Source: RGIG4097 sp964599875
Lineage (GTDB): Bacteria; Bacillota; Clostridia; Christensenellales; CAG-917
Assembly: GCA_964599875.1 (NCBI GenBank)
Contig: CAZRHE010000004.1
Span: forward strand, 1-64,000
DNA: 64,000 nt
Direction of reading: 5' to 3'
Position 1 is the first letter of the stretch. Each line of letters starts with the position of its first letter. Below are positions 24,908 to 32,770 of the stretch, in pieces. The notes under the pieces were generated by a model, which had not been told where the DNA came from, did not search any database, and saw only the letters and a list, made by a program, of their open reading frames with translations. Position numbers and translations under genes: made by a program.

Positions 24908-25881
24908 CGCATAATCCCCCAAACAAGACTAAACGCCGTCGTCGCGACGCCCACCGCCACCGTTATCCAAAACAGCGCGCTTTTATATATCGGACGAGAG
25001 AGTGCGTCCCCGGAGTAAAAAGGCTCCGCCTCTATCCTATATTCTTCCACTGCGTCCTTTCTCATTCTGTAGAAAAGGAATATCACGACCGCAACCGCGA
25101 TAAGCGCGATTATCGTCCCGACGAGATAGCCGACGAAAGAGGAATAAAACCAATCCGACACCCGACCGATAAAGGATAACCAACCGCCCGTATATTCACC
25201 GTATCCCCACAACACCGAAATAGCGTTGTTGAGAAAATGCACGAGCATCGCAGGGAAAATCGAGCCGCTGTAATAGACGAGAAGGGAAAGCACTATTCCG
25301 TCGAAAAAAGTGTAACCCGTTTGTCTGATATTCTGGTGCATAAGGCTAAACAGCAATGCTGAAATCAGCACGACTTTATAACCCCTGTCGCGATAGCACG
25401 CAAACAGCAAGCCCCTATGCGTAAATTCCTCGAATATCGCGGGCAAAAGTGCGGTCAAAATAAGTTCTGCAAACAGCACTCCGACCGAGGTGTATTCGGT
25501 TTTCGAAGACACGTAAACGTAGCCGATTTTTCGTAGCACCATAGACCACGCAACCGAGAGAATGGAAGCAAGATAAAACATACAAACGCCAATGATAGTA
25601 GCACGCCCCATATCACGCAAAGAGGGTTTTTTGAAGTTAAATTCGTAGAATAAAACCCCGATTTCGTTTTTTCTTCTATTCGTGCAAAGCAAAAACCACA
25701 ACGAAAAAGGCACTATCCCGAAACATATGATTTGAACGATTAAAGAGAAAAAAACGTCGCTGTCCGCGCCCAAATTTTCGAATACGTTTTCACCCGTCGC
25801 AACCCGCAAAAGCAGGGTGCAAATTATGACTACGGCGTATGCGATTTCTCCTCCCGTCCTCTTCGTCAAAGCGTTTTTCAT
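24904..25881 (-). CDS. CPBP-family intramembrane metalloprotease (second copy)
   Basis: A 325-residue membrane protein with about eight helices, of the Rce1/CAAX-protease-like family. Active-site motifs are EEFTHRGLLF (EExxxR), FSLMHQNIRQ and the late HFLNN. It starts at 25881 in an ATGA overlap with the previous homologue. Such proteins process membrane proteins or confer bacteriocin immunity; the substrate here is not evident. The two copies probably arose by tandem duplication. Confidence 0.88.
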   Translation of the reverse strand: MKNALTKRTGGEIAYAVVIICTLLLRVATGENVFENLGADSDVFFSLIVQIICFGIVPFSLWFLLCTNRRKNEIGVLFYEFNFKKPSLRDMGRATIIGVCMFYLASILSVAWSMVLRKIGYVYVSSKTEYTSVGVLFAELILTALLPAIFEEFTHRGLLFACYRDRGYKVVLISALLFSLMHQNIRQTGYTFFDGIVLSLLVYYSGSIFPAMLVHFLNNAISVLWGYGEYTGGWLSFIGRVSDWFYSSFVGYLVGTIIALIAVAVVIFLFYRMRKDAVEEYRIEAEPFYSGDALSRPIYKSALFWITVAVGVATTAFSLVWGIMR

Positions 25882-26969
25882 AGCCACGTAATAAGGAAGG
25901 TCAAAATCCAATAAAACACCGCGAATCCGATTGCAAGCCACACGTTGACCATGCCTTTCGTTTTGCCGTAACACTCCACTCCCGCCGAATCGTAAAGCGC
26001 GTAATATACCCTTTGCCAGCCATATTTTGTGAAGAGGGAGCGGATGAAAGCAAAGCAGTTTTTCACGGGATTAGACTTTTTCTTGTCGCCGTCGTAAGTC
26101 ACGGTAATTGTGTAATCGCCGAAATCCGCCGTGTTTTCATACAGCGAAAATTCCGCTTTCTTTCCCTTGCCGAGTTTGTAATAAGCGTAGAACAAAATCG
26201 CGAGCAAAAACAATCCGACGACCACGCTGACCGCCCCCGTCAAGAAATTCCAATATCCGAGATTCAAGACGATTTCGTCCACTTCGGGGATATATGCGGT
26301 CACGGTCAAGGTGATGAAGTTGTTAAGGAAGTGCACTATCATACAAGGGATAATAGACCCCGACAGTATGAATACGATTGCAAGCACGACGCCGAGCCCG
26401 AATTGATGCACCGTCTGCAAGGGATTTGCATGCATAAGGCTGAAAAGCAATGCGGAAATGAATATGCCGAAAGTTATATCGCGGGTGTTGAGTCCGCCGA
26501 GAAGAAGTCCTCTGCAAACGAGTTCTTCCCCTATCGCGGGCAAGACCGCCATGCAAAGCAATGCAAGGAAATACACCCCGACCGACGAGAAATTGATTGT
26601 GATTACGCTGTTCACGGGATAGCCTATGACCGCGAGAAATTGCATAAACAACAGCGCAAGCGGATAAAACACCAAAATCGTGCAAAACGCTATGGGGAAC
26701 AAAAGAAGATATTGCCCTATATTGCGAGAGGGTTTGAGTTTCGCGACCGCGACTATATCCGCCTTTCGCACCGAGCAAAAAATCACCGCCACCGCGATGA
26801 ATCCGATTTGCGTCACGAAATAACTCATCCAATTCGCCACGCTCATTCCGGCAAACGTCCCCGTCCTTCCGTTCAAAATGTAATAGAAAATCGTAGAAAG
26901 CAAAGATGCTCCGCATATCGCGAGCAAGTAGGACGACGCACTTTCGTTTGCAGTTAATTTATTTCTCAT
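25878..26969 (-). CDS. CPBP-family intramembrane metalloprotease (first copy)
   Basis: A 363-residue polytopic protein. Catalytic motifs: GEELVCRGLLLGG, LLFSLMHANPLQ and HFLNNFI. After the helical core it has a soluble C-terminal stretch (about 265-335) rich in Lys/Asp and a final transmembrane helix. Overlaps the yycJ stop by 4 bp and the next copy by 4 bp, so all are co-translated. Function beyond protease family membership is not readable. Confidence 0.88.
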   Translation of the reverse strand: MRNKLTANESASSYLLAICGASLLSTIFYYILNGRTGTFAGMSVANWMSYFVTQIGFIAVAVIFCSVRKADIVAVAKLKPSRNIGQYLLLFPIAFCTILVFYPLALLFMQFLAVIGYPVNSVITINFSSVGVYFLALLCMAVLPAIGEELVCRGLLLGGLNTRDITFGIFISALLFSLMHANPLQTVHQFGLGVVLAIVFILSGSIIPCMIVHFLNNFITLTVTAYIPEVDEIVLNLGYWNFLTGAVSVVVGLFLLAILFYAYYKLGKGKKAEFSLYENTADFGDYTITVTYDGDKKKSNPVKNCFAFIRSLFTKYGWQRVYYALYDSAGVECYGKTKGMVNVWLAIGFAVFYWILTFLITWL

Positions 26970-27742
26970 TCCGCCTCGTATAGTTTTCCCGTTTCGTGCT
27001 GCAAGGCAAGGTCCACTCTCATATCCGAATTATGGCTTTCGAGCTTTTGTTTCACCGTGCGGAGCGCGATTTCGGGAAGATTGTTGTTTTCGCTCAAATG
27101 TCCGAGTATGAGAGTTTGCACCCTCGTACCTATAAGGTTTTCCGCCATGATAGCGGACGAATCGTTGCTCAAATGTCCGAGATTGCCGAGGATTCTGCGT
27201 TTCAGCGCGGGAGCATAATCCCCGTTTTTCAGCATTTCTTCGTCGTAGTTGGATTCGAGCAACACGACTTCGCTGTTTTTGACGTTGTTAAGCACTCCCC
27301 TTGTAGGAATGCCCATATCAGTAGCGACGCTGACCGCGCGTCCGCCGTGGGAAAAGGTGTATCCGAGAGGATACGCCGCGTCGTGCGGAATCCTAAACGG
27401 AGAAACCTCTATATCCCCTATCGTAAAGCCGTTTTCGTAGAAATCCACGCTACGATAGTTTTTGACGTCCCCCTGCTTTTTATATATTGCCTTGACGGTT
27501 TCCGTATGTGCGTAAAGTGGGACGACGGGATTTATTTTGGGAATCGCGTATATATGGTCGCTATGCTCGTGCGTGACGACAACCCCGCTCAAATCGCCGA
27601 GTGTGAGCCCTACCGAGCGCAACCCTTCTTTTATGCGAGAGCACGATATCCCCGCGTCGCAGAGTATCGCCGTATTCTCGGTCATTATAAGAGTTGAATT
27701 GCCCTTGCTTCCGCTGGCAATAGGCAAGATTTTTATTCCCAT
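26966..27742 (-). CDS. YycJ/WalJ-type MBL-fold nuclease-like protein
   Basis: A 258-residue metallo-beta-lactamase fold protein of the YycJ group, proposed 5'-3' DNA exonucleases affecting DNA replication and cell-wall coordination. Metal ligands: VTHEHSDH near 57, HDAAYPLGYTF near 120, VATDMG near 143 and LGHLS. No Shine-Dalgarno site is present; TTAAAC, 17 bp, TATAGA ends 7 bp before the ATG, predicting a leaderless transcript. No walRK genes are adjacent. First gene of a five-gene coupled operon ending in tadA. Confidence 0.88.
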   Translation of the reverse strand: MGIKILPIASGSKGNSTLIMTENTAILCDAGISCSRIKEGLRSVGLTLGDLSGVVVTHEHSDHIYAIPKINPVVPLYAHTETVKAIYKKQGDVKNYRSVDFYENGFTIGDIEVSPFRIPHDAAYPLGYTFSHGGRAVSVATDMGIPTRGVLNNVKNSEVVLLESNYDEEMLKNGDYAPALKRRILGNLGHLSNDSSAIMAENLIGTRVQTLILGHLSENNNLPEIALRTVKQKLESHNSDMRVDLALQHETGKLYEAE

Positions 27743-27749
27743 TTATTCG

Positions 27750-27778
27750 TCTATAAAATCATAATACAAAAAGTTTAA
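27750..27778 (-). promoter_or_regulatory. Promoter abutting the yycJ ATG
   Basis: TTAAAC, 17 bp, TATAGA; only 7 bp separate the -10 box from the ATG. Confidence 0.45.
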
Positions 27779-27796
27779 CCTTTCGTTAAAGAAATT

Positions 27797-27822
27797 GCGT
27801 CCGCAAAGTTTTTTGCGGACGC
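27797..27822 (-). terminator. Terminator of the glnS/zinc-ribbon operon
   Basis: GCGTCCGCAAA and TTTGCGGACGC arms with a 4-nt loop, immediately after the last membrane protein gene; the T-run is weak. Confidence 0.6.
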
Positions 27823-27829
27823 TTTGCCG

Positions 27830-28678
27830 TTAAATCATATCGTTGCCGTAATAATTCGTCGTATTCGCTTTGTCCTGCTTTTTGCCCGACTTGCCGAGAG
27901 CGATTGCGATGATGACGGAAATTATGAATCCTATCGTCGCAAGTCCGCATACGACTATGGACGCTTTGTCGTTTGCAAGGACGAAATTGCCCGCTATGAT
28001 GCGATAGACGAGCGCCGCGTCCACCGTTGCCGCAGAGCAAAGGTACAACACCGTCGCGAATCCCGCGGGGAGTTTGCCGACGATAAGGGACACGAGAGTG
28101 AGCAACACGCATATCGCGGAGAATCCCGCACTGATTATATAAAGGAGCGCAAGCGCGAGATTTTGAGGTGCGACGCCGCCAATCCAACTCGTGATTATGC
28201 CGATAACGTTAAATTCCGAGAAGTCGAGCCCGATAATTTGAGGCTTGAAGTAGGCAAGCAAGTACGCCGCGACGACCGCCGCCGAGAACAAAAACAAGAA
28301 GAAGGACGCAATGCGCACTTTTGCTTTGTCGCTTTTCTTTTTCGCTTTCTTGTGTGCGTGGGTTTCTTCCATATCCGACACTCTTTCGCCGTAGTATTCG
28401 TTTGCACTCTGACCGTCCGTGCGCAACACGTCGCTATCCTGCGTCATATAAGGCACGACCGCAAGCGGCACGATAATGGGTTGCAATTGCACGGTATTGT
28501 GCTTGGGTGCGACGATGGGGACGGGACCGCCCATTCCGACGGGTTTCATAACCGTCGTTTCCATGCCTGCGTCGGGTTGAGGAGAGCCGTACGCCTCGCT
28601 TTCGTATACGACCTCTTCGAGGGGAATATTGTTTTCTACCTCGGGGGTAAATTTTTGAACGTTTTCTTTCTTTGCCAT
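27830..28678 (-). CDS. Unrecognised membrane protein, four to five helices
   Basis: A 282-residue protein. An exposed N-terminal region of about 120 residues, Pro/Val-rich and then charged (KKAKKKSDKAK), precedes hydrophobic helices at about 122-145, 160-180, 183-205, 215-235 and 245-265. I do not recognise the family. It contains VVPYMTQD near residue 80, closely matching VPYVTQD in the zinc-ribbon protein two genes upstream, which suggests interaction or shared ancestry of the linker. Last gene of the glnS operon, with a good upstream ribosome binding site (AAGGAG). Confidence 0.7.
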   Translation of the reverse strand: MAKKENVQKFTPEVENNIPLEEVVYESEAYGSPQPDAGMETTVMKPVGMGGPVPIVAPKHNTVQLQPIIVPLAVVPYMTQDSDVLRTDGQSANEYYGERVSDMEETHAHKKAKKKSDKAKVRIASFFLFLFSAAVVAAYLLAYFKPQIIGLDFSEFNVIGIITSWIGGVAPQNLALALLYIISAGFSAICVLLTLVSLIVGKLPAGFATVLYLCSAATVDAALVYRIIAGNFVLANDKASIVVCGLATIGFIISVIIAIALGKSGKKQDKANTTNYYGNDMI

Positions 28679-28695
28679 AAGTTTCTCCTTAAAAC

Positions 28696-29430
28696 TCAGC
28701 GAGTATATCCCGACTTATCGGGGTTGATGACGGAGCATATAACGCTCACGATTATTCCGAATACTGCGGTCGCGAAAAGGGTGAACCATTCACTAGTCTG
28801 CCAGCCGTGTATAACGTCTTGCATAAAGTCGATTTTTGCCACTCCCATACTATCCGCACCGACGAGGGCTATGATAAACAGCACCGCCACGAACACGAAG
28901 TACGCCACCGAACAAGCGGTATATTTCTTGACTTTGACCGCACCGCAAACACCTAATATAGCCTTCAAAATATTGCACAGCACGAACAGCAATCCGACGC
29001 ATAGGATGAAGTCGGGAATCAGCATGACGAGATTTCCGCCGTTCGATGCATAATTCACGATATGACCTATCGCGTTATACTTGTCGAGGACGTAGGCAAA
29101 AGGCAGAAAATCCGTCTTTACGCCGAACACCGCGAACAAATACGGCAACGCGACGACCGCTTCCGCAATCAGCATGAGCAGTCCGCATATAAAGTTCTTC
29201 CCGCGTTTACGGCGCTTCCACGTCTTTCCGACGTCCTTCGCTTTGGGCTGGAAGTCGTCCACGGTGGAATATTCCTGCGCGGGACTTTGCGGGTCGTCTA
29301 TTTCAAGGGACGGGCGCAACACGAAATCCTGCCTTACGGACGGCAGTTGATTTACGTCCCCTCCTCTCATAGGGGCGGGCGCAAGCCTGATTCCCATTTC
29401 ATCGACCTTTTTCTCTTTGGGTTTTTCCAT
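28696..29430 (-). CDS. Unrecognised membrane protein, four helices
   Basis: A 244-residue protein with a proline-rich N-terminus of about 85 residues, a basic KTWKRRKRGKN stretch, and four hydrophobic helices between about 95 and 235. It resembles its downstream neighbour in layout (long soluble N-terminus plus helical bundle) and may be a distant paralogue. It begins one base after the zinc-ribbon gene, so the three proteins are probably made in fixed ratio. No family recognised. Confidence 0.7.
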   Translation of the reverse strand: MEKPKEKKVDEMGIRLAPAPMRGGDVNQLPSVRQDFVLRPSLEIDDPQSPAQEYSTVDDFQPKAKDVGKTWKRRKRGKNFICGLLMLIAEAVVALPYLFAVFGVKTDFLPFAYVLDKYNAIGHIVNYASNGGNLVMLIPDFILCVGLLFVLCNILKAILGVCGAVKVKKYTACSVAYFVFVAVLFIIALVGADSMGVAKIDFMQDVIHGWQTSEWFTLFATAVFGIIVSVICSVINPDKSGYTR

Positions 29431-29431
29431 A

Positions 29432-30601
29432 CTAAATCTTCTTATCCGACTTATTTGCCGAAGTCTGTACGGGTGTTGCGACGGGTGCCGCGGGGACGTC
29501 CGCAGGAACGTATTGCATCAAAGGTTGATCCTGCGTCACGTAAGGCACGAACGCCACGGGTTGTACGATGGGAGGCATTTGATAAGGCTCTCCCGTTTCC
29601 TTGTTGTAAAGCACGGGTGCCGCGTAAGGCGGATATTGCGCCGCGGGTGCGCCCGCAGGATAGGCGGGATAAGGAGCATAGGGATATCCTCCCGCATAGG
29701 GTTGCGTGGGTTGCGAAAAACTCGCCTGCTCTTCCGTCTTGGGTTTTTCTATGGTTTTGGTCTGTGCGTTTTCAAATTCCTTCCCCGCAAACTCCGCAAA
29801 GGTAGGCGTTTTGCGCACTTCGAGATTCACGCTGTCGACGGGTATTTTCTTCGCTTTGCGCTTGACGGGGGGAGATTGTTTGATTTTGCCTTTCGCAAGG
29901 AGCAAAGTCGCTCTCGCGCGGTTTCTTCCGCAGTGCAAACACGCGGTAACCGTCAAAGGATTTATTGTTCCGCAAGCGGGGCAAACGTAGGTATCCGATT
30001 CGATTTCGTCCTCGTCGATTTCGGAATACGGGTCGGAGTAATATCCGACGAGTTCTTTAAGCGACGCCGCCGCCTTTCTCAATTTTGCGACGTCCTCGGA
30101 GCCCATTTCGTCGATTTTTTCGCGATATGCGTCGAGAATCCTCGCTTGTTTCGAAAGTTCTTGATTAGTGCGTTCGCGATAATCGTCGACCTCTTGAATA
30201 CTCTTCGCCTTGTCGTCGAGCATCTTTGCGCGCTTGTCCGCGATTTCCTTGTCGATGCCCTTCATTCTTTCCTTGACGAGAAGGTCGAGTTTCAGTTTCG
30301 TCTTTCTCATCTCGATGACGTCGAGGTTGTCGTGAGTTTCTTCGTTGCGAGGCAAAGGCGCGCCGCAAGACACGCAAAACTTCGCGCCGGGAAGGTTTTT
30401 CGCTCCGCAAATCACGCAAACGGGTTTTGCAAGGACGCCTAAAATGTTACCGCATTTGGCACAGTAACGACTGCCTGCGCTGTTCTTCGTCCCGCAAGAC
30501 GGGCATTCGCTCTCGTAGTTGTCGGCGACGTCCGCTCCGCAAGCGGTGCAAAACGCTTGACCGGGGACTACTTCGCTTCCGCAAATTTTACAAGTGAACA
30601 T
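29432..30601 (-). CDS. Multi zinc-ribbon protein with coiled coil and proline-rich tail
   Basis: A 389-residue cytosolic protein. The N-terminal 85 residues hold three CxxC-x(n)-CxxC zinc ribbons (CKICGS/CTACGA, CPSCGT/CAKCGN, CVICGA/CVSCGA), a charged helix follows (about 95-165, probable coiled coil), then a fourth ribbon CPACGT/CLHCGR near 200, and a Pro/Tyr/Ala-rich C-terminal tail with PYAPYPAYPAGAPAA. Such double-zinc-ribbon proteins often act as adaptors. The tail carries VPYVTQD, shared with the membrane protein at the end of the operon. GAGGATATT precedes the ATG. Confidence 0.75.
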   Translation of the reverse strand: MFTCKICGSEVVPGQAFCTACGADVADNYESECPSCGTKNSAGSRYCAKCGNILGVLAKPVCVICGAKNLPGAKFCVSCGAPLPRNEETHDNLDVIEMRKTKLKLDLLVKERMKGIDKEIADKRAKMLDDKAKSIQEVDDYRERTNQELSKQARILDAYREKIDEMGSEDVAKLRKAAASLKELVGYYSDPYSEIDEDEIESDTYVCPACGTINPLTVTACLHCGRNRARATLLLAKGKIKQSPPVKRKAKKIPVDSVNLEVRKTPTFAEFAGKEFENAQTKTIEKPKTEEQASFSQPTQPYAGGYPYAPYPAYPAGAPAAQYPPYAAPVLYNKETGEPYQMPPIVQPVAFVPYVTQDQPLMQYVPADVPAAPVATPVQTSANKSDKKI

Positions 30602-30626
30602 AATATCCTCATTTCCGCATAAGCGG

Positions 30627-32258
30627 TTATTTTACTTTGTAACTGTCTTTGAGCCCGACGATGGAATTGTATTCTTCTCCGTCCACCGCTCTCTTGATGA
30701 AATATCCTTCGCGCAAGAATTGGAATCTTTCCCCCGCTTTCGCGTCTTTGAGGAAACTTTCCGCCTTGCCGTTAAGGACGGTGAGAGAATTGCGATTCAC
30801 TCTATCCATATAGTCTTCGGGACCGTCGATTATAAGATAATCGAACATATTGAGTTTGACGTCTACGGCGTCTTTTGCATTGACCCAATGTATGGTGCCC
30901 TTGACTTTGATATTCGCGCCCTCTTCCCCCGACTTCGTGCCTTCGAGATAATCCACGTGCACCGCGACGACTTTGCCGTTTTCGTCCATATCGCAACCGT
31001 TATACTTCACGACGTACGCACCTTTAAGACGCACGATTCCGTCGGGTTTCAAACGGAAGAATTTCGGCGGAGGATCGAGTGCGAAATCGTCCTCTTCGAT
31101 AAAAAGTTCTTTCGAGAAAGTCGCAACGTGAGTGCCTGCGTCCTCTTTTTGAGGATTGTTTTCGATATAGCAATCTTCGGACTTGTCGTCGGGATAGTTG
31201 TCCACGATGAGTTTCAAGGGTTTCGTCACGACCATCGCTCTCGTTGCGTTGAGATTGAGGTTTTCTCTCACGCAGTGTTCGAGGATTGCGATATCCACTT
31301 CGCTATCCGCCTTGGACACGCCTATGCGGGAGCAGAAATCTCTGACCGCTTCGGGGGGATATCCTCTTTCCCTGATTCCGCTCAACGTAGAAAGACGGGG
31401 ATCGTTCCAGCCCCACACGACGCCCTCGTCTACAAGACGTTTGATGAAACGCTTGCTCATGACGGTGTGCGTAAGGTTGAGTCTTGCAAATTCTATCTGA
31501 CGGGGACGAGGCGCGGGGAATCCGCAATTCTCGGTGACCCAATCGTACAAAGGTCTGTGGTTTTCAAATTCAAGTGAGCACAGGGAGTGCGTGATGCCCT
31601 CGACTGCGTCCTCGATGGGATGCGCAAAGTCGTACATGGGATAGATAACCCACTCCGCGCCGGTGTGCGGATGCTCCGCATGGCAAATGCGATAGATGAC
31701 GGGGTCGCGCATGTTGATATTAGGGGACGCCATATCGATTTTTGCACGCAATACTCTTGCGCCGTCCTCGAATTCACCCGCTTTCATTCTTTCGAACAAA
31801 TCCAAATTCTCCTCGACCGAACGATTGCGATAAGGGCTTTCCTTGCCGGGTTCGGTGAGAGTGCCTCTCGTTTGACGAATTTCTTCTGCGGTGAGGTCGC
31901 AAACGTACGCCTTGCCGTCGCGAATGAGTTTCAACGCACATTCGTACATTTTGCCGAAATAATCGGATGCGTTGAGCACTCTGTCCCACTTGAAGCCGAG
32001 CCATTCGATATCCTCTTTTATGGATTCCATATACTCGACGTCTTCTTTTGCAGGGTTCGTGTCGTCGAAACGCAAATTACATTCCCCGTGATACTTTTCT
32101 TTCATGCCGAAATTTATGCAAAGAGCCTTTGCGTGTCCGATATGAAGATAGCCGTTGGGCTCGGGAGGGAATCTGGTGATGATTTTGGACACCTTGCCCG
32201 CCGCAAGTTCATCGTCGATGATGTCTTCGATAAAGTTTCTTGAAGTGATTTCTTCCAT
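30627..32258 (-). CDS. glnS: Glutaminyl-tRNA synthetase
   Basis: A 543-residue class I synthetase charging tRNA-Gln. Signature motifs: PPEPNGYLHIGHAKA (HIGH), the MSK loop in THTVMSKRFI replacing KMSKS, and a C-terminal anticodon-binding beta-barrel. GlnRS rather than a GluRS is indicated by FRFDDTNP-like RFDDTNPAKE and the beta-barrel domain. The start at 32258 gives a TAATG overlap with the preceding gene; an ATG two codons upstream lies too close to AAGGA. Many Firmicutes lack GlnRS and use GatCAB, so its presence is a lineage marker. Confidence 0.96.
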   Translation of the reverse strand: MEEITSRNFIEDIIDDELAAGKVSKIITRFPPEPNGYLHIGHAKALCINFGMKEKYHGECNLRFDDTNPAKEDVEYMESIKEDIEWLGFKWDRVLNASDYFGKMYECALKLIRDGKAYVCDLTAEEIRQTRGTLTEPGKESPYRNRSVEENLDLFERMKAGEFEDGARVLRAKIDMASPNINMRDPVIYRICHAEHPHTGAEWVIYPMYDFAHPIEDAVEGITHSLCSLEFENHRPLYDWVTENCGFPAPRPRQIEFARLNLTHTVMSKRFIKRLVDEGVVWGWNDPRLSTLSGIRERGYPPEAVRDFCSRIGVSKADSEVDIAILEHCVRENLNLNATRAMVVTKPLKLIVDNYPDDKSEDCYIENNPQKEDAGTHVATFSKELFIEEDDFALDPPPKFFRLKPDGIVRLKGAYVVKYNGCDMDENGKVVAVHVDYLEGTKSGEEGANIKVKGTIHWVNAKDAVDVKLNMFDYLIIDGPEDYMDRVNRNSLTVLNGKAESFLKDAKAGERFQFLREGYFIKRAVDGEEYNSIVGLKDSYKVK

Positions 32259-32632
32259 TAGCATTTTCCTTTACAGTTGCCGTGCAGATTGATTTCGCTC
32301 GTTATAACGCTCGTGTCCTCTCCGTCGATTTCGAAACCGTACGGTTTCAATTCCTCGTGCCGTCCCCTGAATTTCAGTTTGACTGGCGCGCCTATTTTGA
32401 GTTTGTAGAAAGTCGCGTGGACGAAGAACGTTTTGTCCCCGTCTTCCACTCCGTCGGCAAACTTGATAAGGTCTACGACCGCGCAGTCCTCGAATATCAG
32501 CCTTATAAGCCCCACCGCCTTTCCGTCGTCAAGATACAAAAAGTTGCAACCGACGGGGGGAAGCGCAATGCCGAGCGACGAGTAAGTTTCTCGGAGATAT
32601 TCGGAGTCTTGTGCGTACGCGAGCGTTAACAT
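32258..32632 (-). CDS. Unrecognised 124-residue protein coupled to glnS
   Basis: A short soluble protein, beginning MLTLAYAQDSEYLRETYSSL. The LDDGKAVGLIRLIFED segment has the beta-strand look of a GNAT acetyltransferase, but the acetyl-CoA loop (R/Q-x-x-G-x-G/A) is missing, so this is only a resemblance. The C-terminus is cysteine-containing (HGNCKGKC). The start is chosen because a TTGACA-17-TAAGAT promoter ends 10 bp before this ATG; no Shine-Dalgarno site exists, implying a leaderless or nearly leaderless mRNA. It overlaps the glnS start. Confidence 0.65.
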   Translation of the reverse strand: MLTLAYAQDSEYLRETYSSLGIALPPVGCNFLYLDDGKAVGLIRLIFEDCAVVDLIKFADGVEDGDKTFFVHATFYKLKIGAPVKLKFRGRHEELKPYGFEIDGEDTSVITSEINLHGNCKGKC

Positions 32633-32642
32633 AGTATATTTT

Positions 32643-32671
32643 ATCTTAATGCTTATTTCTCTCTTTGTCAA
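32643..32671 (-). promoter_or_regulatory. Promoter of the glnS operon
   Basis: TTGACA, 17 bp, TAAGAT on the minus strand, with 10 bp between -10 and the ATG. Confidence 0.65.
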
Positions 32672-32731
32672 TGCCAAAACGCACAATTATGCCCGCGAAA
32701 GGCTTAATCGAAGGATTATATGCAAATTGTT

Positions 32732-32760
32732 TTGCATTTCTTTCGGAGTCGTGTTATAAT
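32732..32760 (+). promoter_or_regulatory. Promoter of the ecfA-ecfT-truA operon
   Basis: TTGCAT, 17 bp, TATAAT; 10 bp separate the -10 box from the ATG and no Shine-Dalgarno site is present. Confidence 0.65.
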
Positions 32761-32770
32761 CATCGTCGTT

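Noticed and set aside
32258..32632. Calling the glnS-linked small protein an acetyltransferase
   Set aside because: The acetyl-CoA binding loop is missing and the length is too short for a confident GNAT fold.
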